Source of the DNA: Rhodospirillaceae bacterium | GTDB lineage: Bacteria; Pseudomonadota; Alphaproteobacteria; MPNO01; UBA2964 | Direction of reading: 5' to 3' | NCBI GenBank assembly: GCA_002712335.1 | Contig: PATI01000004.1 | Span: 3,627 to 67,626 of the forward strand | Length of the DNA stretch: 64,000 nucleotides | Shown: positions 9,315 through 18,404 of the stretch, piece by piece | Layout: every line of letters starts with the position of its first letter | Position numbering within the stretch: position 1 is the first letter of the stretch | The notes under the pieces: generated by a model | What the model saw: the letters and a program-made list of their open reading frames with translations, nothing else | Databases searched by the model: none | Told to the model about the DNA's origin: nothing | Program-made: the position numbers and the translations under genes

Positions 9315-10427
9315 CTAATCATCAAAGCCGTTTTTAATTAGACTAAGAAATTTTTCCTTCGTTACACCAGCCAAACCCATTTTCTCCAGGGTCAATGCGT
9401 CTGCTTTAAGATCTTTTCCTAGGGCCACGGAGGCTAGGTGAATAATATGATTAATGGTCGGAGTGGAAACATCCGCCAACCGACCCAGTTCAGAATATAT
9501 TATGTGGCCGTAGGGGACATCTTCCAAGAAGTAGCGATGATCCAGTTTGGGTGGTGCTGGTATCCATTTATCTGGTTCACTTCTATGAAAGGCCTCGTAA
9601 GCAAGACCTGAGGCCCTAGCTTCTTCAGTTGTATAACCCATCCGATAAAACAATTCGACAAAGGGCATAGTTTCTGCTCCAAGGGCTTTTGCCACAGTCA
9701 GCCGTTCTCGATCCACGGCATCAATAAGCCTGCCCACAGATGGCGTAATACCATCAAAATAATGACGAAATTTTCCCCCTGTTGCCTCAACCCTGCCAGC
9801 GTTGCATAAAAGAGCCGGTGGGTGATGGATTGCATTACCGTATGGAAATACCGTTTCTAAAACATTGGAAAACAATCTGATTGAGGGATAAACACTCTTG
9901 ACAATTTGGTACAGCCTTTCACTTTCTACACCTGGAAAACCCCCAAAAACCATAAAATCAGACACGCGAGAAATACGGCATTTCGTTGGTCCGACCCGAC
10001 GACAAAGGTAAGGAAGCGTCGCTGTTTCGCAAAACACCGGTTTCTTCAAACCGTGCGATCGCAAAATATGAGGAATGAGCATCAACGTATGACCGGGAGA
10101 CACAAAGAGTGTTTGATTTTCTTTTAAATAAGGAGCAGCTGCGGAAATCCATTTCTCATGCAAATGTGCTGGACTAACCACCATAACAAGATCTGCATTC
10201 TGCATTGCGGCGGCCGCATCACTGGTTATCATCGCTAATTTTGCAAGCCCCTTTCCAAAAGGGGCATCAAACTCAATCCCGCCAATTTCTTGTAAGGGCT
10301 TGAGCGCGTTTTCATCCTGGCTATACAGCCTTACCTCAAAACCAATAGTAGTAAGATGGGCCGCCGCAGAGGTGCCGCCACCTCCAGCACCAAAAATCGC
10401 TATCCGTTCAATAATTTTTTTCGTCAT
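9315..10427 (-). CDS. NAD(P)-dependent octopine/nopaline dehydrogenase family protein (paralogue 2)
   Basis: A 370-residue oxidoreductase with an N-terminal Rossmann domain (IAIFGAGGGGTSAAAHL) and the all-helical C-terminal domain of octopine/nopaline dehydrogenases (about 185-355, including NAIHHPPALL and LDHRYFLEDVPYG). Family members reduce an imine formed between an amino acid and a keto acid, or run the reverse; many bacterial relatives are uncharacterised. It is a clear paralogue of the upstream gene: LDHRY, the ERL/ERM-VAKALG block and the C-terminal motif EKMGLAG/NAMGLSG are shared. Its start overlaps that gene's stop by 4 bp. No signal peptide. Located in the operon divergent from F420 biosynthesis; substrate unknown. 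Confidence 0.87.
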   Translation of the reverse strand: MTKKIIERIAIFGAGGGGTSAAAHLTTIGFEVRLYSQDENALKPLQEIGGIEFDAPFGKGLAKLAMITSDAAAAMQNADLVMVVSPAHLHEKWISAAAPYLKENQTLFVSPGHTLMLIPHILRSHGLKKPVFCETATLPYLCRRVGPTKCRISRVSDFMVFGGFPGVESERLYQIVKSVYPSIRLFSNVLETVFPYGNAIHHPPALLCNAGRVEATGGKFRHYFDGITPSVGRLIDAVDRERLTVAKALGAETMPFVELFYRMGYTTEEARASGLAYEAFHRSEPDKWIPAPPKLDHRYFLEDVPYGHIIYSELGRLADVSTPTINHIIHLASVALGKDLKADALTLEKMGLAGVTKEKFLSLIKNGFDD

Positions 10428-11527
10428 TCTCCATCCTCAACAAAGTGCCGAACCGCGGCCAAATCAAGTCCGCTGAGCCCCATCGCATTAAGAGAAAGTC
10501 CTTCTGATAGATAGGGAATTTCCATCATTTCAGAGGTTAAATGAATAATTCCATCAATTGTTGGTGTTTCGATCCCCGCAAGCCGACCGAAATTCACAAA
10601 TGGCACCAAGCCGTACCCGACATCCTCATGAATATAGCGATGATCAAGCGTCGACGGGCTCTGAATCTTAACATTCGCCTCGCTTTCATAGCAGGCCTTC
10701 GAAATATCTCCGGATTCCTTGGCTTCTAAGGTAGTCAAACCGGCCTGGTAGAAATTATCGAGAAAACTCGCCGTGGGGACCCCAAGTGCTTTCGCAACTG
10801 CCATTCTTTCTGAATCGAGATCAGCTATTACCCTGCCTATAGCAGGGGTGATACCCTCTCTGTAAAATAAAAAGTCTCCACCAGTATCTTCAATCCATCC
10901 TGCGTTCATCAACATCCCGGGAGCATGAAACACTGCATTTATGTTGGTAAGCGCGGTTTCCAGGACACTGCTTACAAGAGTAATCTCCGGATAGAGGGGT
11001 TTCAAAAGCTCAAACATCTCGGGTGCAAATTTTCCGGGAAATGCCGCAAACTTCAGGTTCTTTGTAAAGGAAAATATATCGACGGTATTAGGCGCGGTTT
11101 TTCGACAAATATAGGTAAGTGTAACAGTCTCACAAGTTTTGACCTGGTCAATATAACCCGCCTTTCTCAACTCATTAACGAAATGCAGTGCTCCGCCTGT
11201 ATGTCCGGGGTTAACAAAAATCGGCGTCTCCGGAGTTAACAATGGCGCTAGCAACCTGGCATAGTTTTCATGGGCCACTGATGGCACCACCAGCATTATA
11301 AGGTCCACCCCTTCAATCGCTTTATCTATTTCAGTCGTGGCTAAAGCAATCGGGAAAACGCCCTTTTGAATTCCGTTTGTCTTGATTCCCCCCTCCTCTC
11401 GCAAGGGGTCCAAGGTTTCTTGGCGCCGCGCATGTAAACGCACCTCATAACCACGAGCAGTTAGGTCAGCCGCAGCGGCATAGCCTCCGTGTCCAGCCCC
11501 TAGAACCGCAATCTTTTTTATATTCAT
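10424..11527 (-). CDS. NAD(P)-dependent octopine/nopaline dehydrogenase family protein (paralogue 1)
   Basis: A 367-residue protein with a Rossmann N-terminus (IAVLGAGHGGYAAAADL) and the opine-dehydrogenase helical domain (FHAPGMLMNAGWIEDTGG; LDHRYIHEDVGYG). The pair of tandem paralogues suggests either a heteromeric enzyme or two related steps; the conserved LDHRY and ALGVPT blocks are intact in both copies, so neither looks decayed. It is the first gene of the minus operon that includes the LLM oxidoreductase. Its start lies 50 bp from that of fbiC on the opposite strand, so the two operons must have back-to-back promoters in very little space, which hints at common regulation. Substrate unknown. 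Confidence 0.87.
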   Translation of the reverse strand: MNIKKIAVLGAGHGGYAAAADLTARGYEVRLHARRQETLDPLREEGGIKTNGIQKGVFPIALATTEIDKAIEGVDLIMLVVPSVAHENYARLLAPLLTPETPIFVNPGHTGGALHFVNELRKAGYIDQVKTCETVTLTYICRKTAPNTVDIFSFTKNLKFAAFPGKFAPEMFELLKPLYPEITLVSSVLETALTNINAVFHAPGMLMNAGWIEDTGGDFLFYREGITPAIGRVIADLDSERMAVAKALGVPTASFLDNFYQAGLTTLEAKESGDISKACYESEANVKIQSPSTLDHRYIHEDVGYGLVPFVNFGRLAGIETPTIDGIIHLTSEMMEIPYLSEGLSLNAMGLSGLDLAAVRHFVEDGE

Positions 11528-11577
11528 TTATCTAAAATGCTCTCATACCCTTCTTTTCCTATACGTCGATCAGCAGT

Positions 11578-13950
11578 ATGGTCATATTATTAAACGACGT
11601 CACCCGAATTGGAATGCATCACTTGGAAAAAAATATTTCTAGCGATTATCTTTTAAATACACCCCTCCATAAATTAATGGTGCAAGCCGCCGCCTTGCGC
11701 GATTTTGGCCACGCTGACCGCCTATCCTATTCTCGAAAAGTATTTATTCCCTTAACCAATTTATGTAGGGATAGTTGCAGTTACTGTACCTTTGCAACCA
11801 CACCGAGCAAGGTAAAAACACCATACCTTCTCCCTGATCAGGTTTTGGAAATTGCGCGTAGGGGGAAGGAGAAAGGTTGTAAGGAAGCTCTTTTTACCTT
11901 AGGGGACAAACCAGAACTGCGCTATAGCGCAGCCAGAGATGCGCTTAATTATTTAGGATATAAGAGCACCATCGAATATCTTGCTGCGTCATGTAAATCG
12001 GTAATTGAAAGAACCGGTTTGCTTCCTCATGCCAACCCAGGTGTCATGACTTCGAAAGACATCAAACTTCTTCGGCCTGTTAACGTGTCCATGGGTATGA
12101 TGTTAGAATCAGTTGCAACGGCTCTCTGCGAGCCAGGGGGCGTGCATTACGGATCACCAGATAAATTGCCTCGTGCTCGATTAAAAACTTTGACTTTGGC
12201 GGGTCAGGCGAGGGTCCCTTTTACTACTGGTATTTTAATTGGCATAGGTGAGAGACTGGTTGACAGGCTCCAAGCTTTATTAGCAATAAAAAAAGTTCAC
12301 AAAAAATACGGGCATATTCAAGAAGTAATTATTCAGAATTTTAGAGCAAAGCCCGCAACTCGAATGGCCGATGCACCGGAACCGGATCTTGATGATTTAC
12401 TTTGGACTATTGCCTGCTCTCGACTAATACTCGGCTCGGAGATGAATATTCAGGCGCCACCAAACCTGAGCCCAGAAGTCTATCCAGAACTTATTGCCGC
12501 TGGTCTAAACGACTCGGGTGGCATTTCTCCTGTAACACCGGATCACGTTAATCCAGAAGCTGACTGGCCAGAAATCGAGCAACTCGCCCAACAATCGGCC
12601 GCACACGGTAAGATACTGGTTGAAAGGTTGGCCGTATATCCTAAATTTATCAGGGAACATGCAGACTGGATGACACCAGAAATAGCTGCCAAAGCGTTAA
12701 GCAAGTGTGACGCGGATGGTTTGGCGAGGACCGAGAATTGGGCACCCGGGAAAAATGCACACAGCCCAGTTTTTAAGAGCAAACGAAAGACGGCCACTCA
12801 AGATATAAAGAATATTTTAGAAAAAACTTCTGCGGGTCATACCTTAAGTGAAAATGATATCTGTAGGCTATTTGAGGCTCGCGATATTGATTTTGATTAT
12901 GTATGTAAAACCGCAGACAATATCCGTAAGAATGCAATCGGCGACACTGTTACCTATGTCGTAAACCGCAATATTAATTACACGAATATATGCTCCTACC
13001 GTTGCACATTCTGTGCGTTTTCAAAGGGTAAAACTCATGAAAATCTACGTGGAAAACCGTACATTCTTGACAATAATGAAATCGGTCGACGCGTCAAAGA
13101 GGCTTGGGCGCGCGGTGCTACCGAAGTTTGTTTACAAGGAGGAATTCACCCGGAATATACGGGGCAAACTTATTTAGAAATTTGTGAAGTAGTAAAAAAG
13201 GCAGCCCCCGATATCCATATTCATGCCTTTTCTCCATTGGAAATCAGCCAAGGTGCCAAAACTCTTGGGCTCACGATTGAAAAGTTTCTCCTACGTTTAA
13301 GAGAGGTTGGTTTAAAATCCCTGCCGGGTACTGCAGCGGAAATTCTGGATGATGATATTCGAACTATTTTATGTCCAGACAAACTTAATACACATGAATG
13401 GCTCTCGATCATGGAAACTGCCCATGGGTTAGGCTTTCATACCACCGCCACAATCATGTACGGACACGTGGATCAATCTAAAAACTGGGCCCGCCATCTC
13501 CTGCGGTTAAGAGCTCTCCAAGAGCAAAGCATGGGTTTTACAGAATTCGTACCCTTGCCCTTTGTCCACATGGAATCTCCGATTTATCTGAAAGGGCGCG
13601 CCCGCCCGGGTCCTACATTTCGAGAAGCCGTTTTAATGCATGCAGTGGCGCGTATAGTATTGCATCCCTTTATTCGAAATATACAAGTGTCTTGGGTTAA
13701 GATGGGAGACGCCGGTGTCAAGGCATGTCTTAATTCTGGAGCTAATGATGTGGGCGGCACCTTGATGAATGAAAGCATATCTCGCGCAGCCGGCACAATA
13801 CATGGACAGGAACGACATCCAGAAGAAATGGAAAGGATGATTGAAGCGTCCGGCCGTTACCCCAAGCAGAGAACTACCCTTTACAACTCAGTCACCGAGG
13901 ATAGGTTAAGAATATCTTTTAATGCTGCACCATTAGCCGCGACCGCATAA
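11578..13950 (+). CDS. fbiC: Bifunctional FO synthase (CofG-CofH fusion)
   Basis: A 790-residue fusion of two radical SAM enzymes that makes the deazaflavin chromophore FO of coenzyme F420 from 5-amino-6-ribitylaminouracil and tyrosine. The N-terminal CofG-like half carries CRDSCSYC (Cys63, 67, 70), and the C-terminal CofH-like half carries CSYRCTFC (Cys472, 476, 479), each binding a 4Fe-4S cluster. Domain order matches actinobacterial FbiC; archaea keep the halves separate. The N-terminus is shorter than in mycobacteria. The start is uncertain: ATG at 11578 lacks a good ribosome-binding site, and ATG at 11614 is possible. It heads a tight operon with fno, cofE, cofD and cofC. Confidence 0.95.
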   Translation: MVILLNDVTRIGMHHLEKNISSDYLLNTPLHKLMVQAAALRDFGHADRLSYSRKVFIPLTNLCRDSCSYCTFATTPSKVKTPYLLPDQVLEIARRGKEKGCKEALFTLGDKPELRYSAARDALNYLGYKSTIEYLAASCKSVIERTGLLPHANPGVMTSKDIKLLRPVNVSMGMMLESVATALCEPGGVHYGSPDKLPRARLKTLTLAGQARVPFTTGILIGIGERLVDRLQALLAIKKVHKKYGHIQEVIIQNFRAKPATRMADAPEPDLDDLLWTIACSRLILGSEMNIQAPPNLSPEVYPELIAAGLNDSGGISPVTPDHVNPEADWPEIEQLAQQSAAHGKILVERLAVYPKFIREHADWMTPEIAAKALSKCDADGLARTENWAPGKNAHSPVFKSKRKTATQDIKNILEKTSAGHTLSENDICRLFEARDIDFDYVCKTADNIRKNAIGDTVTYVVNRNINYTNICSYRCTFCAFSKGKTHENLRGKPYILDNNEIGRRVKEAWARGATEVCLQGGIHPEYTGQTYLEICEVVKKAAPDIHIHAFSPLEISQGAKTLGLTIEKFLLRLREVGLKSLPGTAAEILDDDIRTILCPDKLNTHEWLSIMETAHGLGFHTTATIMYGHVDQSKNWARHLLRLRALQEQSMGFTEFVPLPFVHMESPIYLKGRARPGPTFREAVLMHAVARIVLHPFIRNIQVSWVKMGDAGVKACLNSGANDVGGTLMNESISRAAGTIHGQERHPEEMERMIEASGRYPKQRTTLYNSVTEDRLRISFNAAPLAATA

Positions 13951-13960
13951 GGATAATCCA

Positions 13961-14653
13961 TTGTCTGAAAAAAAACCGACTATTGCTGTCATAGGGGGCA
14001 CCGGAAATCAGGGTATCGGTCTGTCGATGCGTTGGTATAAAGCAGGTTATTCTCTAATTATTGGTTCCCGGGATAAAAACCGCGCCGCACAAACCGCCAA
14101 CATAATACGGGATAAATTAATCAAAATAACGAATTCCGCAAGCATTGAGGGAACCGGTAATTTAGAGGCTGTCACAAGAAGTGACGTAATTGTACTCACC
14201 GTGCCCTACGCATACCAGCTTGAAACCATCAGGAGTATTTCTAAAGCTTTAGAAAATAAAATTTTAGTGGACGTTACAGCCCCTCTAGTTCCACCGAAAG
14301 TCGGTACGGTTCAGTTACCCGAAAATGGCTCCGCAGTTGTCGCAGCCCAAAATATGCTGGGAGATAATGTATCTGTAATCGCTGCTTTTCAAAATATCGC
14401 GGCACAGCATTTATCTAACCTAGAGCACAACATCGATTGCGATGTTCTCATCTGTGGAAACAAAAAAGCTGACCGCGAAGTAGTAGTCAAACTAGCTGGA
14501 GCCGCAGGAATGAAAGGCTGGCATGCGGGTCCCTTAGCAAACGCCGCCGCCGCCGAAGCACTGACATCAGTGTTAATTTTCATCAACCGAGCTCACAAAA
14601 TCAAAGGCGCAGGCATCCGCATTACGGATGGAACTGATAATCATGAGCGTTAA
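13961..14653 (+). CDS. npdG: NADPH-dependent F420 reductase (Fno/NpdG)
   Basis: A 230-residue enzyme that exchanges hydride between NADP(H) and coenzyme F420. The N-terminal Rossmann motif is VIGGTGNQGIGLSMRW, and IIGSRD supplies the Ser/Arg pair that recognises the NADP phosphate. Its C-terminal half (GDNVSVIAAFQNIAA; AGAAGMKGWHAGPLANAAAAE) is typical of F420-dependent NADP reductases. The start is a TTG at 13961, the only start that keeps the N-terminal strand, with AAGGAT upstream overlapping the end of fbiC. Ten bp separate it from fbiC and three from cofE. In a heterotroph it most likely makes F420H2 from NADPH to feed F420-dependent reductases such as the LLM protein nearby. Confidence 0.92.
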   Translation: MSEKKPTIAVIGGTGNQGIGLSMRWYKAGYSLIIGSRDKNRAAQTANIIRDKLIKITNSASIEGTGNLEAVTRSDVIVLTVPYAYQLETIRSISKALENKILVDVTAPLVPPKVGTVQLPENGSAVVAAQNMLGDNVSVIAAFQNIAAQHLSNLEHNIDCDVLICGNKKADREVVVKLAGAAGMKGWHAGPLANAAAAEALTSVLIFINRAHKIKGAGIRITDGTDNHER

Positions 14654-14656
14654 GTT

Positions 14657-15487
14657 ATGGATGCGTTAGATGAAACCACGGAAGCCGGAAGTGCATTGGG
14701 ATCATCCCAAAATCTATCTATCACCGCACTCCCTGGTATCCCTCTGATTGAGGCTGGCGATGATTTAATTAAGATAATCAAAGATGGATTGGAACGTTGC
14801 AGCCTTGTATTGAAACGAGGGGATATACTTATTTTAGCACAAAAAATTATATCTAAGTTAGAAGACCGTCATGTTACCTTGGATACAGTCTTCCCGTCCC
14901 AAGCCGCCGCAGAACTCGCAAAAGAAGTAGAAAAAGACCCGCGTCTCGTTGAACTTATTCTTTCTGAATCAAAATGCGTTATTAGAAAACGAACAGGAGT
15001 TTTAATTGTGGAACACAATCTTGGTATTGTCATGGCCAATGCCGGTATAGATTCATCTAATATCCGACCCCTTGAAGATGATAAAACAGGTAACTTACGG
15101 CAACGTGTTCTTTTACTCCCCAAAAATCCGGATGCAAGCTGTGCTATTCTTCGAGAAGCTTTTAAAAAAATTTCGGGCGCTGATATAGCTGTAATTATTA
15201 ACGATAGTGTTGGCCGTGCTTGGCGTAATGGAACGGTTGGAATCGCCATCGGTACCGCTGGGATTGATGCTCTTCTGAATATGAATGGGCACCCTGACCT
15301 TTTCGACCGACCCCTAAAAGCGACCCAAATAGGTTTAGCAGATGAGTTAGCAGCAGCAGCCTCTGTATTGATGGGGGCAGCTAACGAGGGATATCCGATA
15401 GTACACATTCGAGGGTACGTTGGGGGACAAGGACAAGGAAGTGCTAGCGACCTTATTCGCGCCCAGGAACAGGATTTATTCCGTTGA
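14657..15487 (+). CDS. cofE: Coenzyme F420-0:L-glutamate ligase
   Basis: A 276-residue GTP-dependent ligase that adds L-glutamate residues to F420-0. Recognisable stretches are ITALPGIPLIEAGDDL at the start, GDILILAQKIISKLEDR near 57, KRTGVLIVEHNLGIVMANAGI near 117, and the Asn-Asp-Ser-Gly/Arg-rich IINDSVGRAWRNGTVG near 180. It is the single-domain archaeal-type CofE: it lacks the C-terminal FMN-binding domain that actinobacterial FbiB uses to reduce the dehydro intermediate. If this bacterium starts from phosphoenolpyruvate a reductase elsewhere would be needed; if it starts from 2-phospholactate or 3-phosphoglycerate none is needed. It lies between fno and cofD in the F420 operon. Confidence 0.94.
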   Translation: MDALDETTEAGSALGSSQNLSITALPGIPLIEAGDDLIKIIKDGLERCSLVLKRGDILILAQKIISKLEDRHVTLDTVFPSQAAAELAKEVEKDPRLVELILSESKCVIRKRTGVLIVEHNLGIVMANAGIDSSNIRPLEDDKTGNLRQRVLLLPKNPDASCAILREAFKKISGADIAVIINDSVGRAWRNGTVGIAIGTAGIDALLNMNGHPDLFDRPLKATQIGLADELAAAASVLMGAANEGYPIVHIRGYVGGQGQGSASDLIRAQEQDLFR

Positions 15488-15503
15488 GTACAAGGTAACG
15501 AAA

Positions 15504-16445
15504 ATGATTCTTGTCCTAACGGGAGGTGTCGGAGGAGCAAAACTAGCAAACGGGCTGGCGCATACTTTTAGGCCGGAGGAACTAACAATTGTGGTAAATA
15601 CCGGAGATGATTTTATGCATCTAAGTTATTTTATTTGCCCAGACCTCGATTCCACACTTTACAAGCTAGCTGGTATAAACGACCTCGAACGCGGATGGGG
15701 TATTCGTCAAGAAACATGGAACTTCATGAATACACTTAAGGAAGTGGGCGGTGCTGATTGGTTTAAACTCGGAGATAAGGACCTTGCTACCCACATCGAC
15801 CGCACAAAACGCCTTTCTGAAGGACAAACCCTGTCTGATGTTACCCAAGCTCTATGCCGTAAACATAACGTTTCTCATTCTATTGTCCCGATGACAGATC
15901 ATCGGGTAGGGACCATCGTTGATACAGTCGAAGGTGACTTTTTTTTTCAGGACTACTTTGTCCGCTTGCGTTGCAAGCCGATTTTTACAGGTGTTCATTA
16001 CAAGGGAATCAAAACTGCTACACCCTCTCCAAAGTTCAGAAAAACTCTGACCGACCCTGATCTCAGATCTATAGTCATTTGTCCCTCTAATCCCTTTGTA
16101 AGCATAGACCCTATTTTAAACGTTCCCGGAGTCAGGGATTTAATTACATCGACGAAAGTTCCAATCGTCGCTGTTTCACCGATTATTGCTGGCGAGGCAG
16201 TAAAGGGACCCGCTGCAAAAATGATGCGTGAAATTGGTTTGCCCTCTTCACCTCTAGGTATTGCAGAACATTATGGAAAATTGATTAATGGGATTATTAT
16301 TGATGAAAGAGATGCTAGTTTACGTAATATTATTGCCGCGACCGGCCTAAAGGTCAAAGTATGCCAAACCTTGATGCAATCAGATAATGATGAAAAAACG
16401 CTTGCAATTAAAGCCATAAAATTTGCTGAAACCCTCTCTTATTAA
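15504..16445 (+). CDS. cofD: 2-phospho-L-lactate transferase (CofD/FbiA)
   Basis: Transfers the phospholactate (or phosphoglycerate/enolpyruvate) moiety from its GDP-activated form to FO, giving F420-0. The N-terminus is diagnostic: MILVLTGGVGGAKLANGL followed by VVNTGDDFMHLSY and CPDLDSTLYKLAG. I set the start at 15504, preceded by AAGGTAACGA and giving 313 residues, the family's usual length; the open frame continues back into cofE at 15420 but that part has no counterpart in the family. It is 16 bp after cofE and 15 bp before cofC. Which activated three-carbon donor it prefers cannot be read from sequence. Confidence 0.95.
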   Translation: MILVLTGGVGGAKLANGLAHTFRPEELTIVVNTGDDFMHLSYFICPDLDSTLYKLAGINDLERGWGIRQETWNFMNTLKEVGGADWFKLGDKDLATHIDRTKRLSEGQTLSDVTQALCRKHNVSHSIVPMTDHRVGTIVDTVEGDFFFQDYFVRLRCKPIFTGVHYKGIKTATPSPKFRKTLTDPDLRSIVICPSNPFVSIDPILNVPGVRDLITSTKVPIVAVSPIIAGEAVKGPAAKMMREIGLPSSPLGIAEHYGKLINGIIIDERDASLRNIIAATGLKVKVCQTLMQSDNDEKTLAIKAIKFAETLSY

Positions 16446-16460
16446 GAGTATTTAAATACG

Positions 16461-17060
16461 ATGTCCGTTGTTGCCATCATTCCCGTTAAACCCTTTTCAG
16501 AAGGAAAGAGCCGGCTTTCCAAGGCCCTCTCACATAACAAACGAATGGTACTTAATAGGACTATGTTTCTGCATGTTCTAAATATTGCTCTTAGTACGAG
16601 ACCTATTGAAGAAGTAATAGTTATTAGCCGTGACCCTCAAGCACTCGATATAGCAGAAGAAGAAGGGGCACATGCCATTATAGAAGAAACCAAATCAAAC
16701 CTAAATCAAGCTTTAGATATAGCTCGAAAGGCCGCAACAAGTTTAAAGGCAACTACCATATTAGTATTACCTTCCGATCTAGCCAAAATAGATTCCGAAG
16801 ATATTAATATTTTACTACAATCCGTTTCAAAACACTCGCCATCGGTGGTGATCGCGCCAGATAAAAGATTATTAGGAACCAACGCACTACTTCTAAAACC
16901 TTTGGACGCCATTCCATTCTCATTTGGCGAGGGAAGTTTTAAAAAACACCAAAACGATGCCCGTAGAGAAGGCTGTGAGATATCAATCGTAAAGCGACCC
17001 AACCTTACATTTGATGTAGATGAACCAAGTGACTTATTTTTCATGGAAAATGGAAAGTGA
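16461..17060 (+). CDS. cofC: 2-phospho-L-lactate (or PEP/3-PG) guanylyltransferase
   Basis: A 199-residue nucleotidyltransferase that activates the three-carbon F420 side-chain precursor with GTP. It begins with the family motif VVAIIPVKPFSEGKSRLS, has LVLPSDLAKID near residue 110 at the metal site, and ends with a short ITF-like block (LTFDVDEPSDLFF). Archaeal enzymes use 2-phospholactate, mycobacterial FbiD uses phosphoenolpyruvate, and a bacterial symbiont enzyme uses 3-phosphoglycerate; the choice here needs residue-level comparison. It is the last gene of the F420 operon and converges with an MFS gene, leaving only 4 bp between the stop codons. Confidence 0.92.
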   Translation: MSVVAIIPVKPFSEGKSRLSKALSHNKRMVLNRTMFLHVLNIALSTRPIEEVIVISRDPQALDIAEEEGAHAIIEETKSNLNQALDIARKAATSLKATTILVLPSDLAKIDSEDINILLQSVSKHSPSVVIAPDKRLLGTNALLLKPLDAIPFSFGEGSFKKHQNDARREGCEISIVKRPNLTFDVDEPSDLFFMENGK

Positions 17061-17064
17061 AAGA

Positions 17065-18318
17065 CTAGCCCTGAGTTTGATGTTTAATAATCTGGCTCTC
17101 GATTTTATTTTTCATAAAATATGAATATAAAAAGACACCTAAGCAAATTGCCCCGCTAACGGCGAGGGGTCTGGTTAATCCAAAAACTTCTGAAAGAGCG
17201 CCCATGACCACTGAGCCAATCGCCGCTCCGCCAATCCAAATTAATCCATACAAAGCCAAAACCCGGCCACGCATTTTATCATCTGAAACGGCCTGAATAA
17301 TTGACTGAACGCAAGTGCCAACCAGCGAATACTGAATCCCGAAAAGTATCATCCAAAAAATAGCTATACCAAAATGGCTGGTGTTTGTGATGATCATTAA
17401 CACCATAGCACCAACCAAAACCGCATAGGTTGTAATCGTTGCCAATCCCTCAAATTTTCCACGTTGGGCTATAGTAATCCCCGCCAAGACCGCTCCGATT
17501 CCCATGGACGATGTTAAAATAGCTAGCCCACCTGCTCCCTGATGAAATACCGAGGAGGAGAGGCCTGGTAATAACTCCACCAGCGGTCTCGTTAGGAACG
17601 ATGAGCCAAAAAGAATTATGAGTGACGGCCTAATTAAGGGGTGTGAAGTTGCATATCTATAGCCTGCAATTATGTCTCCTATAATGGAAAGCCCTGACGG
17701 CTCTCGATCCGCCTGCGGCGGTACTTTCACCACCCATAGCGCAGTAAAAAACCAAAGGTATAGAAATGTGTTAATAAGAAAGACAGCTTCAACATTAAAA
17801 ACTTCTAAAATCACGGCACCGAAAGCTGGACCGATTAGTCTGGCCGAATTCCATGTAAATCCGCCAAAGGCTATTGCCGCTGGCAAATCTTCTCGGGGAA
17901 CTAACGCCGGAGGTAGAGAAGTCCGAATCGGTTGAAATAAGGCGTGGTCAACCCCCGTGATGAAAGCAAACAGGAGGAGAATTTCTACATTCAACAATCC
18001 GGCAAAAGCGATGATTGTTAACATAGTGGTAACTCCCACATTCATAAATTGGATAATTCTAGCCAGTGTTATTCTTTCAAACCGATCAGCAAGATAACCC
18101 GCAAGCGGGCTGAGGAGAACCACGGGAATTAAATCAGCAAAACCCATGAGGCCCAACCACCAGGGAGACTTAGTCAACTCCCAGGTTAACCAACCAATTG
18201 CAAGACGTTGAGCCCAAACCCCACATTGCGATGGAAAATTACCGATAGCGAAAATGGCAAAATTACGATGAGAGAAAGCACCGACCAACCCCCCTCGCCT
18301 GTTTTTCCTTACATTCAC
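17065..18318 (-). CDS. MFS transporter, EntS-like (MFS_3)
   Basis: A 417-residue inner-membrane permease with about 12 hydrophobic segments. The N-terminal RNFAIFAIGNFPSQCG and GFADLIPVVLLSPLAGYLADRF blocks are those of the MFS_3/EntS group, which contains siderophore and drug exporters. The C-terminus is short and basic. It converges with cofC and is followed upstream, on the same strand, by a cupin gene and a second, different MFS gene, with gaps of 86 and 153 bp, so co-transcription is possible but not compelled. The substrate is unknown; export is more likely than import from family membership. Confidence 0.88.
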   Translation of the reverse strand: MNVRKNRRGGLVGAFSHRNFAIFAIGNFPSQCGVWAQRLAIGWLTWELTKSPWWLGLMGFADLIPVVLLSPLAGYLADRFERITLARIIQFMNVGVTTMLTIIAFAGLLNVEILLLFAFITGVDHALFQPIRTSLPPALVPREDLPAAIAFGGFTWNSARLIGPAFGAVILEVFNVEAVFLINTFLYLWFFTALWVVKVPPQADREPSGLSIIGDIIAGYRYATSHPLIRPSLIILFGSSFLTRPLVELLPGLSSSVFHQGAGGLAILTSSMGIGAVLAGITIAQRGKFEGLATITTYAVLVGAMVLMIITNTSHFGIAIFWMILFGIQYSLVGTCVQSIIQAVSDDKMRGRVLALYGLIWIGGAAIGSVVMGALSEVFGLTRPLAVSGAICLGVFLYSYFMKNKIESQIIKHQTQG

Positions 18319-18404
18319 CTAAATCGCCACAATGACAAAGAACAACATTTTATCTCACAGACCGTTCTGATAGAAAATTATTAAAACCAATTTAAGTATG
18401 CATT

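Noticed and set aside
14869..15549. Long antisense open frame (226 codons) across cofE and the start of cofD
   Set aside because: It lies opposite a well-supported F420 gene, has Ser/Arg/Pro-rich composition typical of an antisense frame, and matches no family I recognise.
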